Source of the DNA: Enterobacter cloacae subsp. cloacae ATCC 13047
Lineage (GTDB): Bacteria; Pseudomonadota; Gammaproteobacteria; Enterobacterales; Enterobacteriaceae
DNA length: 64,000 bases
Direction of reading: 5' to 3'
NCBI RefSeq assembly: GCF_000025565.1
Contig: NC_014121.1
Location: 930,001 to 994,000, forward strand
This document shows positions 1-8,532 of the stretch, one piece after another. Both the position numbers and the translations under genes were made by a program. The notes beneath the pieces are model-generated. The model was given only the letters and a program-made list of their open reading frames with translations, was not told where the DNA came from and did not search any database. Each line of letters starts with the position of its first letter. The first letter of the stretch is position 1.

Positions 1-537
1 ATCACAGCAGCACATACCGAAGATGAGGTCTGGAAAGGCTTAATAAAAGTCAGGACGGATGTTGTTATTCTGGATGCGGATTATGAAATAGAGAAAAAAA
101 GAGCGTTATTAACCCAATTAAAATCGCAGGCGGACACTATTTTAGTGTTGATGAATTTTTCACGGTTGGATAATGTCAACCCGATTTATTTTCTGGAATG
201 TGGTGCGGCAGGGATTTTAACCAAGAAAATGGAGTCGGAAGAGTTATTGCAGGCAATTGAATGGGTGCGGCAAGGGAGAATATATTTACCGGATAGTTGC
301 CTGCGCGAACATAAATTAATACGCATGCAGAATTATCCATCCCCGCTGTGCACACTATCACCCCGACAACGTGAGATTCTGCATCTTGTTGTTCAGGGAA
401 ATAGCAATAAGCAAATTTGTCGTGTACTTGGGATTGCGGAAGGGACGGTTAAAAATCACCTTCACGCCCTGTTTCGTCAACTGGGAGTCAGAAACCGCAC
501 GGAAGCGGCGATGATACTGGCCCAAACGACTGTTTAG
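1..537 (+). CDS. LuxR/NarL-family response regulator (5' end outside window)
   Basis: The frame is open from base 1 to the TAG at 535-537, giving the last 178 residues of a two-domain regulator. The N-terminal part looks like a receiver domain: a VVILDAD strand carries the probable phospho-acceptor Asp, and GILTKK carries the conserved Lys. The C-terminal part is a GerE/LuxR helix-turn-helix (LSPRQREILHLV, then NSNKQICRVLGIAEGTVKNH). Roughly 30 residues are missing at the start. No sensor kinase is visible, so the signal and targets are unknown. It is convergent with speD. In E. coli K-12 this side of speD holds yacL and acnB, so the gene is probably an accessory insertion. A fimbrial or quorum-type regulator is possible, but nothing here decides it. 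Confidence 0.85.
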   Translation: MTAAHTEDEVWKGLIKVRTDVVILDADYEIEKKRALLTQLKSQADTILVLMNFSRLDNVNPIYFLECGAAGILTKKMESEELLQAIEWVRQGRIYLPDSCLREHKLIRMQNYPSPLCTLSPRQREILHLVVQGNSNKQICRVLGIAEGTVKNHLHALFRQLGVRNRTEAAMILAQTTV

Positions 538-542
538 GAAAA

Positions 543-596
543 TAAGCAGCATGATAAAGAAGGAAAAATCATCACTTTTCCTTCTTTGTCTGCTTA
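543..596. terminator. Bidirectional terminator between the regulator and speD
   Basis: A perfect 12-bp stem (556-567 with 576-587, A-rich then T-rich) has an 8-nt loop. An outer 7-bp stem (TAAGCAG 543-549 with CTGCTTA 590-596) extends it. The T-rich arm on either strand can provide the U tract, as expected between convergent genes. Confidence 0.8.
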
Positions 597-604
597 CCTG
601 CGTC

Positions 605-1399
605 TTACACGGCCGGAATATTGCGGCCGTAGTAGATTTCGCGCATCTCTTTCCAGAGCAGGTCGGTAATGACCTTACGCTCTTCTTCGCTTAAATCTTC
701 TGGCTTTGTGTGGAACATGTAGTGCTTAAGGTCAAACTCCTTAAGCAGCATCTTGGTGTGGAAGATGTTCTCCTGATACACGTTCACGTCCATCATGTCG
801 TACAGCGATTTCATGTCCTCGGACATAAAGTTCTGAATGGAGTTGATCTCGTGATCGATAAAGTGCTTCATACCGTTGATATCGCGCGTAAAACCACGCA
901 CACGATAATCAATGGTGACGATATCGGATTCCAGCTGGTGAATTAAATAGTTCAGCGCGTTTAGCGGGGAGATCACGCCGCAGGTGGATACTTCGATATC
1001 GGCGCGGAACGTGCACAGGCCGCCTTCCGGGTGGCTCTCCGGGTAGGTGTGCACGCAGATATGGCTTTTATCGAGGTGGGCGACAACCACTTCAGGCAGC
1101 GGGCCCGGATGCTCGGTTTTGTCGATAAGCTTAGGATCGACCGGCTCTTCGCTGACCAGAATGGTCACGCTGGCGCCCTGAGGTTCATAATCCTGGCGGG
1201 CGATGTTCAGAATATTTGCGCCGATAATAGAGCAGGTTTCCGACAGGATCTCGGTCAGTCGGTTGGCATTGTAGAGTTCATCGATATAGGCGATGTAGCC
1301 ATCGCGCTCTTCCGCTGTTTTGGCATAGCAGATATCGTAAATACAAAAACTCAGGCTTTTGGTCAGGTTGTTAAAGCCATGCAGTTTAAGCTTTTTCAA
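605..1399 (-). CDS. speD: S-adenosylmethionine decarboxylase proenzyme
   Basis: Decarboxylates S-adenosylmethionine, supplying the aminopropyl donor for SpeE in spermidine synthesis. The protein is 264 residues, the E. coli length. The self-cleavage site is Lys111-Ser112 in LDKSHICVH; Ser112 becomes the catalytic pyruvoyl group and the chain splits into beta and alpha subunits. Initiation is at TTG (minus-strand 1399-1397), placed directly after the speE TAA with no spacer; a GGGGGTGA ribosome-binding site lies inside the 3' end of speE. The same TTG start is known in E. coli. Translation is therefore probably coupled to speE. Identification is secure. Confidence 0.97.
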   Translation of the reverse strand: MKKLKLHGFNNLTKSLSFCIYDICYAKTAEERDGYIAYIDELYNANRLTEILSETCSIIGANILNIARQDYEPQGASVTILVSEEPVDPKLIDKTEHPGPLPEVVVAHLDKSHICVHTYPESHPEGGLCTFRADIEVSTCGVISPLNALNYLIHQLESDIVTIDYRVRGFTRDINGMKHFIDHEINSIQNFMSEDMKSLYDMMDVNVYQENIFHTKMLLKEFDLKHYMFHTKPEDLSEEERKVITDLLWKEMREIYYGRNIPAV

Positions 1400-2269
1400 T
1401 TAGTTCACCCCCTGGGAGGACAGTGCATCTTGCAGGTACTGCGGCAAGGCGAAGGCTGCGGTATGGACCGCCGGATTGTAGTAACGGCACTGGAGACCTG
1501 CCTGATGGAAGCGCGCCTGGATAATCTCCGTGGAGAGATGACGCAGGACGTCGTTATCCGTCGCCCAGGCAAAGGTCATGATCCCGCCGTAGTAGGTCGG
1601 AATGGCAGCCTGATAGAAGCTAACATCGCCAAAATAGGTGCTCAGTTTGCGGTGGCTGTCGAGCGCTTCATCCTGCTGCAGGAAGCAGACGCCATTTTGC
1701 GCCACGAAGATACCGCCAGGGTTCAGACAACGCTTGCAACCCTCGTAGAACGATGAGGTAAACAGCGAGGCTCCCGGGCCGATAGGGTCGGTACAGTCGG
1801 AGATAATGACGTCAAACGTCTGAGTTGTCTGGTTGACGAAGTTCACGCCATCGTCAATCACCAGCTTAAAGCGCGGATCGTCGTAGCTTCCCGCGTTATG
1901 GTTAGGCAGGTACTGACGACAGAATGAGACCACGCCCGCGTCGATCTCTACCATGGTGATGGTTTCAATGGACTGGTGGCGGGAGACTTCGCGCAGCATC
2001 GCCCCGTCGCCGCCGCCGATAATCAGCACGTGCTTCGCGTGGCCATGGGCCAGCAGCGGTACGTGGGTCATCATCTCATGATAGATAAACTCATCTCGCT
2101 CGGTGGTTTGCACCACGCCGTCCAGCGCCATTACGCGGCCAAAAGCGGCATTCTCGAAGATGATCAGATCCTGATGATCGGTTTTCTCATGATAAAGCAC
2201 GTTATCAACGGCAAAGTACTGACCAAACTGGTCATGCAGTGTTTCATGCCACAACGTGTGGTCGGCCAT
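1400..2269 (-). CDS. speE: Spermidine synthase (polyamine aminopropyltransferase)
   Basis: Transfers an aminopropyl group from decarboxylated SAM to putrescine, giving spermidine and methylthioadenosine; MtnN, also in this window, clears the latter. The 289-residue protein has the spermidine synthase fold: N-terminal beta domain ([12 protein letters not shown]), the [10 protein letters not shown] nucleotide-binding loop, and the DCTDPIGP catalytic gate. The ORF could start 8 codons upstream, but the Met at 2269 has GAGGAG 7 nt upstream and matches the E. coli start. It is first in the speE-speD operon, with its stop directly abutting the speD start. Confidence 0.97.
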   Translation of the reverse strand: MADHTLWHETLHDQFGQYFAVDNVLYHEKTDHQDLIIFENAAFGRVMALDGVVQTTERDEFIYHEMMTHVPLLAHGHAKHVLIIGGGDGAMLREVSRHQSIETITMVEIDAGVVSFCRQYLPNHNAGSYDDPRFKLVIDDGVNFVNQTTQTFDVIISDCTDPIGPGASLFTSSFYEGCKRCLNPGGIFVAQNGVCFLQQDEALDSHRKLSTYFGDVSFYQAAIPTYYGGIMTFAWATDNDVLRHLSTEIIQARFHQAGLQCRYYNPAVHTAAFALPQYLQDALSSQGVN

Positions 2270-2383
2270 ACGCAGACTCCTCTTCGTTAACATCCGTTAC
2301 ACTCACGAAAAATGAGCGAAACATGATAGCTAACTATAACCGTGGTTGCACGGTTCCAGGCGAAACAAGAGGCGTCGGGAAGG

Positions 2384-2731
2384 TTATTTCACGTAGGCGA
2401 GCAGGCTAAGCGAATCGCGGGCCAGCGCTTTGCATTTTTTTGCCGTTGGGATGCCAATACCGCTTAAATCACGGTAACTGTCTTCACCGAGCGCTTTCAT
2501 GTCGAAGCTGTCGTAGTTGCTGAGGTCCCATTGGTTCTGCTGGGCAAAAAAGACCAGTGCGCGACGAATTTGCCCGTTGGGTAAATTCTGGTAGCCACAA
2601 TCATTTTTCAGGAACACAAAAACCGCCGTCAGATCGGCCATATCTTCCGCTTCATTTTCACTGAGCGCATAGCTGTTCGCACACATTGCCATCAGGCTGG
2701 TGAACAAAATTGTCCTGAAAAACGTCTTCAT
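2384..2731 (-). CDS. yacC: YacC, PulS/OutS-like small secreted protein
   Basis: A 115-residue protein with an N-terminal signal peptide (MKTFFRTILFTSLMAMC through SYA) and two mature cysteines (NDCGYQ and AKKCKA), as in the PulS/OutS pilotin family of type II secretion. No type II secretion genes are in the window, and its role in E. coli is not established. The reading frame extends much further upstream, but the Met at 2731 gives the known 115-aa length and a proper signal peptide. It lies between speE and the divergent cueO. A periplasmic location is likely; whether the signal-peptide Cys is lipidated is uncertain. Confidence 0.88.
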   Translation of the reverse strand: MKTFFRTILFTSLMAMCANSYALSENEAEDMADLTAVFVFLKNDCGYQNLPNGQIRRALVFFAQQNQWDLSNYDSFDMKALGEDSYRDLSGIGIPTAKKCKALARDSLSLLAYVK

Positions 2732-2811
2732 TGCTTCTACCACTGCATCACGGAAAATTAACGTTAGCATATTTGGTGCCAGTGCGACGATCTTTATTAT
2801 TGCCGCGTAAC

Positions 2812-2842
2812 TTGACCTTCCGGTAAGGGGAGGGTTTATGCT
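2812..2842 (+). promoter_or_regulatory. CueR-type promoter of cueO (19-bp spacer)
   Basis: The -35 TTGACC (2812-2817) and -10 TATGCT (2837-2842) are 19 bp apart, the over-long spacer typical of MerR-family promoters. The spacer holds the dyad ACCTTCC (2815-2821) and GGAGGGT (2829-2835), matching in 6 of 7 arm positions. In E. coli CueR untwists such a promoter when it binds Cu(I) or Ag(I). Confidence 0.85.
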
Positions 2843-2876
2843 CAAAAGATCGTCTGCACGAAATAAGGAAATGAAT

Positions 2877-4436
2877 ATGCAACGTCGTGAATTTCTAAAA
2901 TATTCCGTTGCGTTGGGGGTTGCCAGCGCATTACCACTGTGGAGTCGCGCGGTTCTGGCGGCTGACAGACCTGCCTTACCCATTCCTGATTTATTGACCG
3001 CCGATGCCCGTGGCCGTATCCAGCTGGTGGTTCAGTCCGGTAAAACGGCGTTTGGTAAAAATAACGCCACCACCTGGGGCTATAACGGCAATGTGCTTGG
3101 CCCGGCGTTGCAGTTGCGCAGAGGAAAAGCCGTCACCGTTGATATTCACAACACGCTGGCAGAAGAGACGACGCTGCACTGGCACGGGCTGGAAGTGCCG
3201 GGTGAGGTCGACGGCGGCCCGCAAGGGATTATAAAAGCGGGTGGGAAGCGTACCGTGACCTTTACCCCCGAGCAGCGGGCGGCGACCTGCTGGTTCCACC
3301 CGCATCAGCATGGTAAAACGGGCCATCAGGTGGCCATGGGGCTGGCAGGCCTGGTGCTGATTGAAGATGACGAAAGTCGCTTGCTGCGTCTGCCCAAACA
3401 GTGGGGTATCGACGATGTGCCGGTCATTGTGCAGGACAAAAAATTCTCCACAGACGGTCAGATTGATTATCAGCTGGATGTGATGACCGCGGCGGTAGGC
3501 TGGTTTGGCGATACGCTGCTGACCAATGGCGCGATCTACCCCCAGCACGCTGCACCAAAAGGCTGGCTGCGGTTACGTCTGCTCAACGGATGCAACGCGC
3601 GCTCGCTGAACTTTGCCACCAGCGATAATCGTCCGCTGTACGTCGTGGCGAGCGACGGAGGACTGCTGCCTGAGCCGGTCAAAGTGAATGAACTCCCTGT
3701 GCTGATGGGCGAGCGCTTTGAGGTGCTGGTGGACATCAGCGACGGTAAATCATTTGACCTGGTGACGCTCCCGGTCAGCCAGATGGGGATGGCCGTTGCG
3801 CCATTCGATAAGCCGCACCCGGTTTTACGTATTCAGCCGCTGCAGATCACCGCCTCCGGTACGCTGCCGGACACCTTAACCACGCTGCCGGCACTTCCGT
3901 CGCTGGATGGGCTTACGCAACGTAAGCTGCAGCTCTCCATGGATCCGATGCTCGACATGATGGGCATGCAGGCGCTGATGAAAAAGTATGGCGATCAGGC
4001 GATGGCGGGGATGCACCACGGGCAGATGATGGGCCATATGAACATGGATCACGGCAAGATGGGCGGTATGAATCACGGCGGTCACGGGTTTGATTTCCAC
4101 AATGCCAATATGATCAACGGCAAAGCGTTCGATATGAATACGCCAATGTTTGCTGCTACAAAAGGGCAGTTTGAGCGCTGGGTGATTTCAGGCGAAGGCG
4201 ACATGATGCTGCATCCGTTCCATATTCACGGCACCCAGTTCCGTATTCTTTCAGAGAACGGCAAAGCACCGGATGCGCATCGCGCGGGCTGGAAAGATAC
4301 AGTGAGAGTGGAAGGCGGCGTCAGCGAGGTGCTGGTGAAGTTTGACCACGAGGCGCCAAAGGAGTTTGCCTATATGGCGCACTGTCATCTGCTGGAACAC
4401 GAAGATACGGGGATGATGCTTGGTTTTACCGTATAA
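2877..4436 (+). CDS. cueO: Periplasmic multicopper oxidase CueO
   Basis: Oxidises Cu(I) to the less toxic Cu(II) in the periplasm. The 519-residue protein begins with a twin-arginine signal ([10 protein letters not shown]). Copper ligands are visible in order: HWHG (His101, His103), HPHQHG (His141, His143), HPFHIHG and the C-terminal [12 protein letters not shown] carrying the type 1 site. A Met/His-rich segment around residues 360-410 (repeated MGHM, HHG, MNHGG) corresponds to the insert that binds extra Cu(I) in E. coli CueO. Met at 2877 has AAGGAA about 7 nt upstream; an in-frame ATG at 2871 is the only close alternative. The CueR-type promoter upstream predicts copper induction. Confidence 0.97.
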   Translation: MQRREFLKYSVALGVASALPLWSRAVLAADRPALPIPDLLTADARGRIQLVVQSGKTAFGKNNATTWGYNGNVLGPALQLRRGKAVTVDIHNTLAEETTLHWHGLEVPGEVDGGPQGIIKAGGKRTVTFTPEQRAATCWFHPHQHGKTGHQVAMGLAGLVLIEDDESRLLRLPKQWGIDDVPVIVQDKKFSTDGQIDYQLDVMTAAVGWFGDTLLTNGAIYPQHAAPKGWLRLRLLNGCNARSLNFATSDNRPLYVVASDGGLLPEPVKVNELPVLMGERFEVLVDISDGKSFDLVTLPVSQMGMAVAPFDKPHPVLRIQPLQITASGTLPDTLTTLPALPSLDGLTQRKLQLSMDPMLDMMGMQALMKKYGDQAMAGMHHGQMMGHMNMDHGKMGGMNHGGHGFDFHNANMINGKAFDMNTPMFAATKGQFERWVISGEGDMMLHPFHIHGTQFRILSENGKAPDAHRAGWKDTVRVEGGVSEVLVKFDHEAPKEFAYMAHCHLLEHEDTGMMLGFTV

Positions 4437-4440
4437 AAAA

Positions 4441-4472
4441 GCCGGGTGGCGGCTTCGCCTTACCCGGCCTAC
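4441..4472. repeat. REP element, copy 1
   Basis: A 32-bp imperfect palindrome with GCCGGGT and ACCCGGC arms, 4 bp after the cueO stop. It is identical over all 32 bases to the element at 47841-47872. Palindromes of this form are typical enterobacterial REP sequences. Confidence 0.85.
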
Positions 4473-4481
4473 ATTTCGCAG

Positions 4482-4528
4482 GTGCGGCCTGATGCCCTCA
4501 CCCTGGCCCTCTCCCGGTGGGAGAGGGA
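4482..4528 (+). repeat. 3'-end stem-loop repeat, copy A
   Basis: An approximately 47-bp unit: GTGCGGCCTGATGCCCTCA, then a perfect 9-bp stem CCCTCTCCC (4507-4515) with GGGAGAGGG (4519-4527) around a 3-nt loop. Five related copies occur in the window, each just after a gene end and read in that gene's direction. Confidence 0.85.
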
Positions 4529-4537
4529 ACAAACATA

Positions 4538-4563
4538 AAAACGGCAACCGAGGTTGCCGTTTT
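4538..4563. terminator. Bidirectional terminator between cueO and gcd
   Basis: An 11-bp stem AAAACGGCAAC (4538-4548) with GTTGCCGTTTT (4553-4563) and a 4-nt loop. A or T runs flank both sides, so it can end transcripts of both convergent genes. Confidence 0.88.
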
Positions 4564-4567
4564 GCAT

Positions 4568-6958
4568 TTATTTTGCGTCATCCGGCAACGCATAGGCGAC
4601 AATATAGTCGCCCATCTTCGTGCCAAACGAACCGTGACCGCCCGCAGAGATGACAACGTACTGCTTGCCATTCACTTCATAGGTCATCGGCGTTGCCTGC
4701 CCACCGGCTGGCAGACGGCCTTGCCACAGTTTCTCACCGTTGGTCATGTTGTACGCGCGCAGGTAGTTATCTGCGGTTGCCGCGATGAACAGCACGTTAC
4801 CGGCGGTGGAAATTGGGCCACCCAGCATTGGCATACCCATGTTGAACGGCACCGGAACCGGCATCGGGAACGGCATGCTGTCCTGCGGGGTACCAATACG
4901 TTTTTTCCACACGATCTGGTTGGTTTTCAGATCCAGACCGGAGATATATCCCCAGGCAGGCTGTTTACACGGCAGACCAAACGGAGACAGGAACGGATTC
5001 AGGGTCACGCCAAACGGTACGCCATACTGCGGCTGAATACCGGCTTCGGTACCGCTGCCTTTCGCGTCTTTCGGCTGCTCCATCGGGTTACCCGGACCAC
5101 GTGGGATCAGTTTAGAGACAAACGGCAGCGCCATCGGGTTGGCGATCGCTACCTGGCGGTTAGGGTCAACGGAGATCCCGCCCCATTCGAACATCCCAAG
5201 GTTACCCGGGAAGACCAGCGTGCCCTGCTCAGAAGGCGGGGTAAAGATGCCTTCATAGCGCAGCTGATGGAACATTACGCGGCACACCAGCTGGTCAAAC
5301 ATGGTGGCACCCCACATGTCTGCGCCGCTGAGGTCTTTCTTCGGACGGAAGCTCAGTTCGGAGAACGGCTGCGTTTTAGTGACGTAATCGCCTTTAGCCG
5401 CGCCCTGAGGAACCGGTTTTTCCGGTGCAGGCACAACCAGCTCGCCGTTACGACGGTCCAGTACGAAGATGTTACCGGTTTTCGCCGGAGCATAAATCAC
5501 CGGAACGGTTTTGCCGTTAACGGTAATGTCCGCCAGCGTTGGCTGGGACGGCATATCCATATCCCACAGATCGTGGTGTACGGTCTGGTAGCTCCACGCC
5601 AGTTTACCGGTGGTCGCGTTCAGCGCCAGAATGGAGCTGGCATAACGTTCCTGCTCAGGGGTACGGTTACCGCCCCAGATATCAGGCGTGGTCACGCCCA
5701 TTGGCAGGTAGACCAGATCCAGCTTCGCATCATACGCAGCCGGTGCCCAGGAGTTTGGCGAGTTGAAGGTAAAGGTGTGTTCATCAGACGGGATCGCATT
5801 AGGATCTTTCGCGCCCGGATCGAAGGCCCACAGCAGTTTACCGGTATTCACGTCGAAACCACGGATAACGCCAGAGGTTTCGCGGGTGGAGAAGTTATCC
5901 GTGACCGAACCAGCAATCACGATGGTTTTATCAGTGATGATTGGCGGTGAGGTGGGTTCATACAGACCCGGCGTGGTGTCCGGCATGTTGGTCTGCAGGT
6001 TCAGGATACCTTTGTTGGCGAAGGTTTCGCACAGCTTGCCCGTTTCGGCGTTAATCGCGAACAGGCGGCCATCGTTCACCGGCAGCATAATGCGGCGAGG
6101 ACAGTCGGCAATGACGTCCGGGCTGGCATTATCCGCACGCGCTTCGTGGTAAGAGACACCGCGGCAGGTGATGTGCTGGAACGACGGGTTGGAGTTCAGC
6201 TGCGGATCGAAGTGCCATTTCTCTTTACCGGTGGCCGCGTCGAGCGCGAACAGACGCTGGTGCGCCGTACACAGATAAAGCATGTTGCCCACTTTAATTG
6301 GCGTCACTTCGTTGGTCAGTTCACCCGGATCGTTTGGCATCTTCAGATCGCCGGTACGGAATACCCAGGCTTCTTTCAGGTTTTTCACGTTGTCCGCGTT
6401 GATCTGCTTCAGCGGGGAGTAGCGCTGACCTTCCTGGTTACGGCCATACGCTGGCCAGTCGCCGTCAGCCACCTGCGAGATAGCCGCCGCAGGGGTGGAT
6501 TCTGCATTCAGCGTACCGTTGATCTCCTGCGGGTCGTTAAAGCCGGCCCAGGTCAGGATACCGCCACTGATTAGCAGAGCGACAAGCAGCGCCGCAACGG
6601 CACCGCTGGAAGGCACAATCAGGCGACGCCAGACGAACGGCAGGATCAGCCAGATACCGAAGAAGACCAGAATGTCGCTGCGTGGCGTCAGTGCCCAGAA
6701 GTCGAACCCGACTTCCCAGACGCCCCAGATCATGGTTGCGAGGAGTAATGCCGCATAAAGCCACAGTGCGGATTGTTTTCTACGCCAGAGCAGAACAGTT
6801 ACGCCAAGCATAACCAGGCCCGCAATGGGGTAGTACCAGGAGCCGCCAATTGCGACCAGCCAGACGCCACCGATTAACAGGTACAGGCCGCAGAAGGCGG
6901 CGAATAACGCTGTTAGTGTCACCAGTAGACGCGGCTGTTTAGAGTTTGTTTCAGCCAT
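4568..6958 (-). CDS. gcd: Membrane-bound quinoprotein glucose dehydrogenase
   Basis: Oxidises glucose to gluconolactone on the periplasmic side and passes electrons to ubiquinone; PQQ is the cofactor. The 796-residue protein matches the E. coli length. The first ~150 residues form a five-segment membrane anchor (LLVTLTALFAAF, WYYPIAGLVMLG, ALWLYAALLLAT, ILVFFGIWLILP, AVAALLVALLIS). A PQQ beta-propeller follows, with repeats of the DAATGKEKWHFD and YLRAYNMTNGEKLW type. No PQQ synthesis genes are in the window, so whether the holoenzyme forms depends on genes elsewhere or external PQQ. It is divergent from hpt across a CRP site that overlaps its -35. Confidence 0.97.
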   Translation of the reverse strand: MAETNSKQPRLLVTLTALFAAFCGLYLLIGGVWLVAIGGSWYYPIAGLVMLGVTVLLWRRKQSALWLYAALLLATMIWGVWEVGFDFWALTPRSDILVFFGIWLILPFVWRRLIVPSSGAVAALLVALLISGGILTWAGFNDPQEINGTLNAESTPAAAISQVADGDWPAYGRNQEGQRYSPLKQINADNVKNLKEAWVFRTGDLKMPNDPGELTNEVTPIKVGNMLYLCTAHQRLFALDAATGKEKWHFDPQLNSNPSFQHITCRGVSYHEARADNASPDVIADCPRRIMLPVNDGRLFAINAETGKLCETFANKGILNLQTNMPDTTPGLYEPTSPPIITDKTIVIAGSVTDNFSTRETSGVIRGFDVNTGKLLWAFDPGAKDPNAIPSDEHTFTFNSPNSWAPAAYDAKLDLVYLPMGVTTPDIWGGNRTPEQERYASSILALNATTGKLAWSYQTVHHDLWDMDMPSQPTLADITVNGKTVPVIYAPAKTGNIFVLDRRNGELVVPAPEKPVPQGAAKGDYVTKTQPFSELSFRPKKDLSGADMWGATMFDQLVCRVMFHQLRYEGIFTPPSEQGTLVFPGNLGMFEWGGISVDPNRQVAIANPMALPFVSKLIPRGPGNPMEQPKDAKGSGTEAGIQPQYGVPFGVTLNPFLSPFGLPCKQPAWGYISGLDLKTNQIVWKKRIGTPQDSMPFPMPVPVPFNMGMPMLGGPISTAGNVLFIAATADNYLRAYNMTNGEKLWQGRLPAGGQATPMTYEVNGKQYVVISAGGHGSFGTKMGDYIVAYALPDDAK

Positions 6959-7003
6959 AGAAAGTGTACTCGTCAGTTTTTGTTAATAATTTGCTAGCAA
7001 CTA

Positions 7004-7032
7004 ATTATAGGTATTAACAAGTGTGATCGGAA
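7004..7032 (-). promoter_or_regulatory. Predicted gcd promoter
   Basis: On the minus strand, TATAAT (7009-7004) follows TTCCGA (7032-7027) after exactly 17 bp. The -35 falls in the centre of the CRP palindrome, so CRP binding should block RNA polymerase. This agrees with reported cAMP-CRP repression of gcd in E. coli. Confidence 0.6.
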
Positions 7033-7037
7033 TCACA
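7022..7037. promoter_or_regulatory. CRP binding site in the gcd-hpt intergenic region
   Basis: TGTGA (7022-7026), 6 bp, TCACA (7033-7037): a perfect match to the CRP half-site consensus and spacing. It overlaps the predicted gcd -35 and lies about 60-70 bp upstream of the likely hpt start site. Confidence 0.85.
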
Positions 7038-7080
7038 ATATTTGCTTTTTATAACTCATACGCCAGGCTTAGCCATTTGC

Positions 7081-7089
7081 TGATATAAT
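7081..7089 (+). promoter_or_regulatory. Extended -10 promoter of hpt
   Basis: TGATATAAT is a perfect TATAAT (7084-7089) with the TGN extension. No good -35 lies at 16-18 bp, consistent with an extended -10 promoter aided by the CRP site upstream. Confidence 0.6.
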
Positions 7090-7166
7090 GGCTGGCTTGC
7101 GTATCGATGCCGGAATAACACTCATCCGCATTGAGAGATTTTCATTAAAATCATATGGTTAGTAAT

Positions 7167-7703
7167 ATGAAACATACTGTTGAAGTGATGATCCCGGAAG
7201 CCGAGATCAAAGCGCGTATCGCCGAACTGGGTCGTCAAATCACCGAACATTACAAGGACAGCGGCAGCGAAATGGTGCTGGTTGGTCTGTTGCGTGGCTC
7301 TTTCATGTTCATGGCAGACCTGTGCCGTGAAGTGCAGGTGTCACATGAGGTCGATTTTATGACCGCCTCCAGCTACGGCAGCGGCATGTCCACAACCCGT
7401 GATGTGAAAATCCTGAAAGATCTGGATGAAGATATTCGTGGCAAAGATGTGTTGATCGTCGAAGACATCATCGACTCCGGTAACACGCTTTCTAAAGTGC
7501 GCGAGATCCTGAGCCTGCGTGAGCCGAAATCCCTGGCCATCTGTACTCTGCTGGATAAACCAGACCGCCGTGAAGTGCAGGTACCGGTGGAGTTTGTTGG
7601 TTTCTCTATTCCGGACGAGTTCGTCGTCGGTTACGGTATTGACTACGCGCAGCGTTACCGCCATCTGCCGTATGTTGGGAAGGTTGTGCTTCTGGACGAG
7701 TAG
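7167..7703 (+). CDS. hpt: Hypoxanthine phosphoribosyltransferase
   Basis: Salvages hypoxanthine (guanine less well) with PRPP to IMP or GMP in the cytoplasm. The protein is 178 residues from the Met at 7167, the E. coli length. The PRPP-binding signature [14 protein letters not shown] is at residues 95-108, and the flexible-loop region ASSYGSGM is near 67-74. An in-frame ATG four codons upstream (7155) is a possible alternative, since neither start has a strong Shine-Dalgarno; homology favours 7167. It is divergent from gcd and preceded by an extended -10 promoter and a CRP site. Its stop codon shares its last G with a 3'-end repeat. Confidence 0.96.
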   Translation: MKHTVEVMIPEAEIKARIAELGRQITEHYKDSGSEMVLVGLLRGSFMFMADLCREVQVSHEVDFMTASSYGSGMSTTRDVKILKDLDEDIRGKDVLIVEDIIDSGNTLSKVREILSLREPKSLAICTLLDKPDRREVQVPVEFVGFSIPDEFVVGYGIDYAQRYRHLPYVGKVVLLDE

Positions 7704-7749
7704 TGCGGCCTGGTGCCCTCACCCCAGCCCTCTCCCACAGGGAGAGGGA
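7703..7749 (+). repeat. 3'-end stem-loop repeat, copy B
   Basis: Begins on the last base of the hpt stop codon. It has the GTGCGGCC lead, then CCCTCTCCC (7728-7736) paired with GGGAGAGGG (7740-7748). It fills most of the gap between the convergent hpt and can genes. Confidence 0.85.
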
Positions 7750-7762
7750 GAAAATCCCCGCT

Positions 7763-8425
7763 TTATTTATGGTTCACATGCTTAAGCTTGAGGTTGGCAA
7801 TGCCCGAACGGTAACGCTGCTCCAGCGTTTCGCGGTTGGTGGCGGTCACTTCCAGATTGCGCAGCAGGCCGTCGTGAATGCCGTACGCCCAGCCGTGGAT
7901 AGAGACCTTCTGCCCGCGCTTCCACGCTGACTGCATGATCGTTGAATGACCCAGGTTATACACCTGCTCCATCACGTTCAGTTCACACAGCGTGTCCATC
8001 CGGCGCTCCTGCGGCATTTCACCCAGCAGTGAGCTATGTTTGAACCAGATATCGCGGATGTGCAGCAGCCAGTTATCGATGAGCCCCAGTTCCGGGTTTT
8101 CCACAGCGGCCTGCACGCCGCCGCAGCCGTAGTGACCGCAAATAATGATGTGCTCGACCTCCAGGACGTCTACGGCGTACTGAACGACAGACAGGCAGTT
8201 GAGATCGGTATGAATCACCAGGTTGGCAACGTTACGGTGAACAAACAGTTCGCCGGGCTCAAGGCCCGTCAGTCGCTCAGCCGGAACACGGCTGTCGGAA
8301 CATCCAATCCAGAGAAAGCGTGGATTCTGCGCTTGCGCGAGCTTTCCAAAAAAACCGGGGTCTTCCTCCACCAGCATTTTTGACCATAGTGCATTGTTGC
8401 TGATGAGTGTATCTATGTTGTTCAT
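7763..8425 (-). CDS. can: Beta-class carbonic anhydrase
   Basis: Interconverts CO2 and bicarbonate, needed for carboxylation reactions at low CO2. The 220-residue protein has the beta-class zinc site: Cys42 and Asp44 in GCSDSRV, and His98 and Cys101 in CGHYGCGG. The reading frame runs 24 codons further upstream, but the Met at 8425 ([10 protein letters not shown]) gives the E. coli Can length. It is divergent from yadGH and convergent with hpt. The cytoplasmic location and function follow directly from the family; identification is secure. Confidence 0.97.
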   Translation of the reverse strand: MNNIDTLISNNALWSKMLVEEDPGFFGKLAQAQNPRFLWIGCSDSRVPAERLTGLEPGELFVHRNVANLVIHTDLNCLSVVQYAVDVLEVEHIIICGHYGCGGVQAAVENPELGLIDNWLLHIRDIWFKHSSLLGEMPQERRMDTLCELNVMEQVYNLGHSTIMQSAWKRGQKVSIHGWAYGIHDGLLRNLEVTATNRETLEQRYRSGIANLKLKHVNHK

Positions 8426-8532
8426 GGAGGTTAGCGACCTGTAACCAAGTGATTGCGTTGCGCTACTATAGGGTAACCCGACTTTTAATGAAACCACACA
8501 ACGTGTGTCAGAACCTAAGGTAAGTTTAATTC

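Noticed and set aside
2338..2355. AACCGTG/CACGGTT hairpin between yacC and speE as a terminator.
   Set aside because: Only a 7-bp stem and no T run on the minus strand; it lies in the likely speE promoter region.
4517..5950. A 477-codon plus-strand open frame antisense to gcd.
   Set aside because: Arg/His-rich composition and full overlap with gcd, an intact conserved gene on the other strand.
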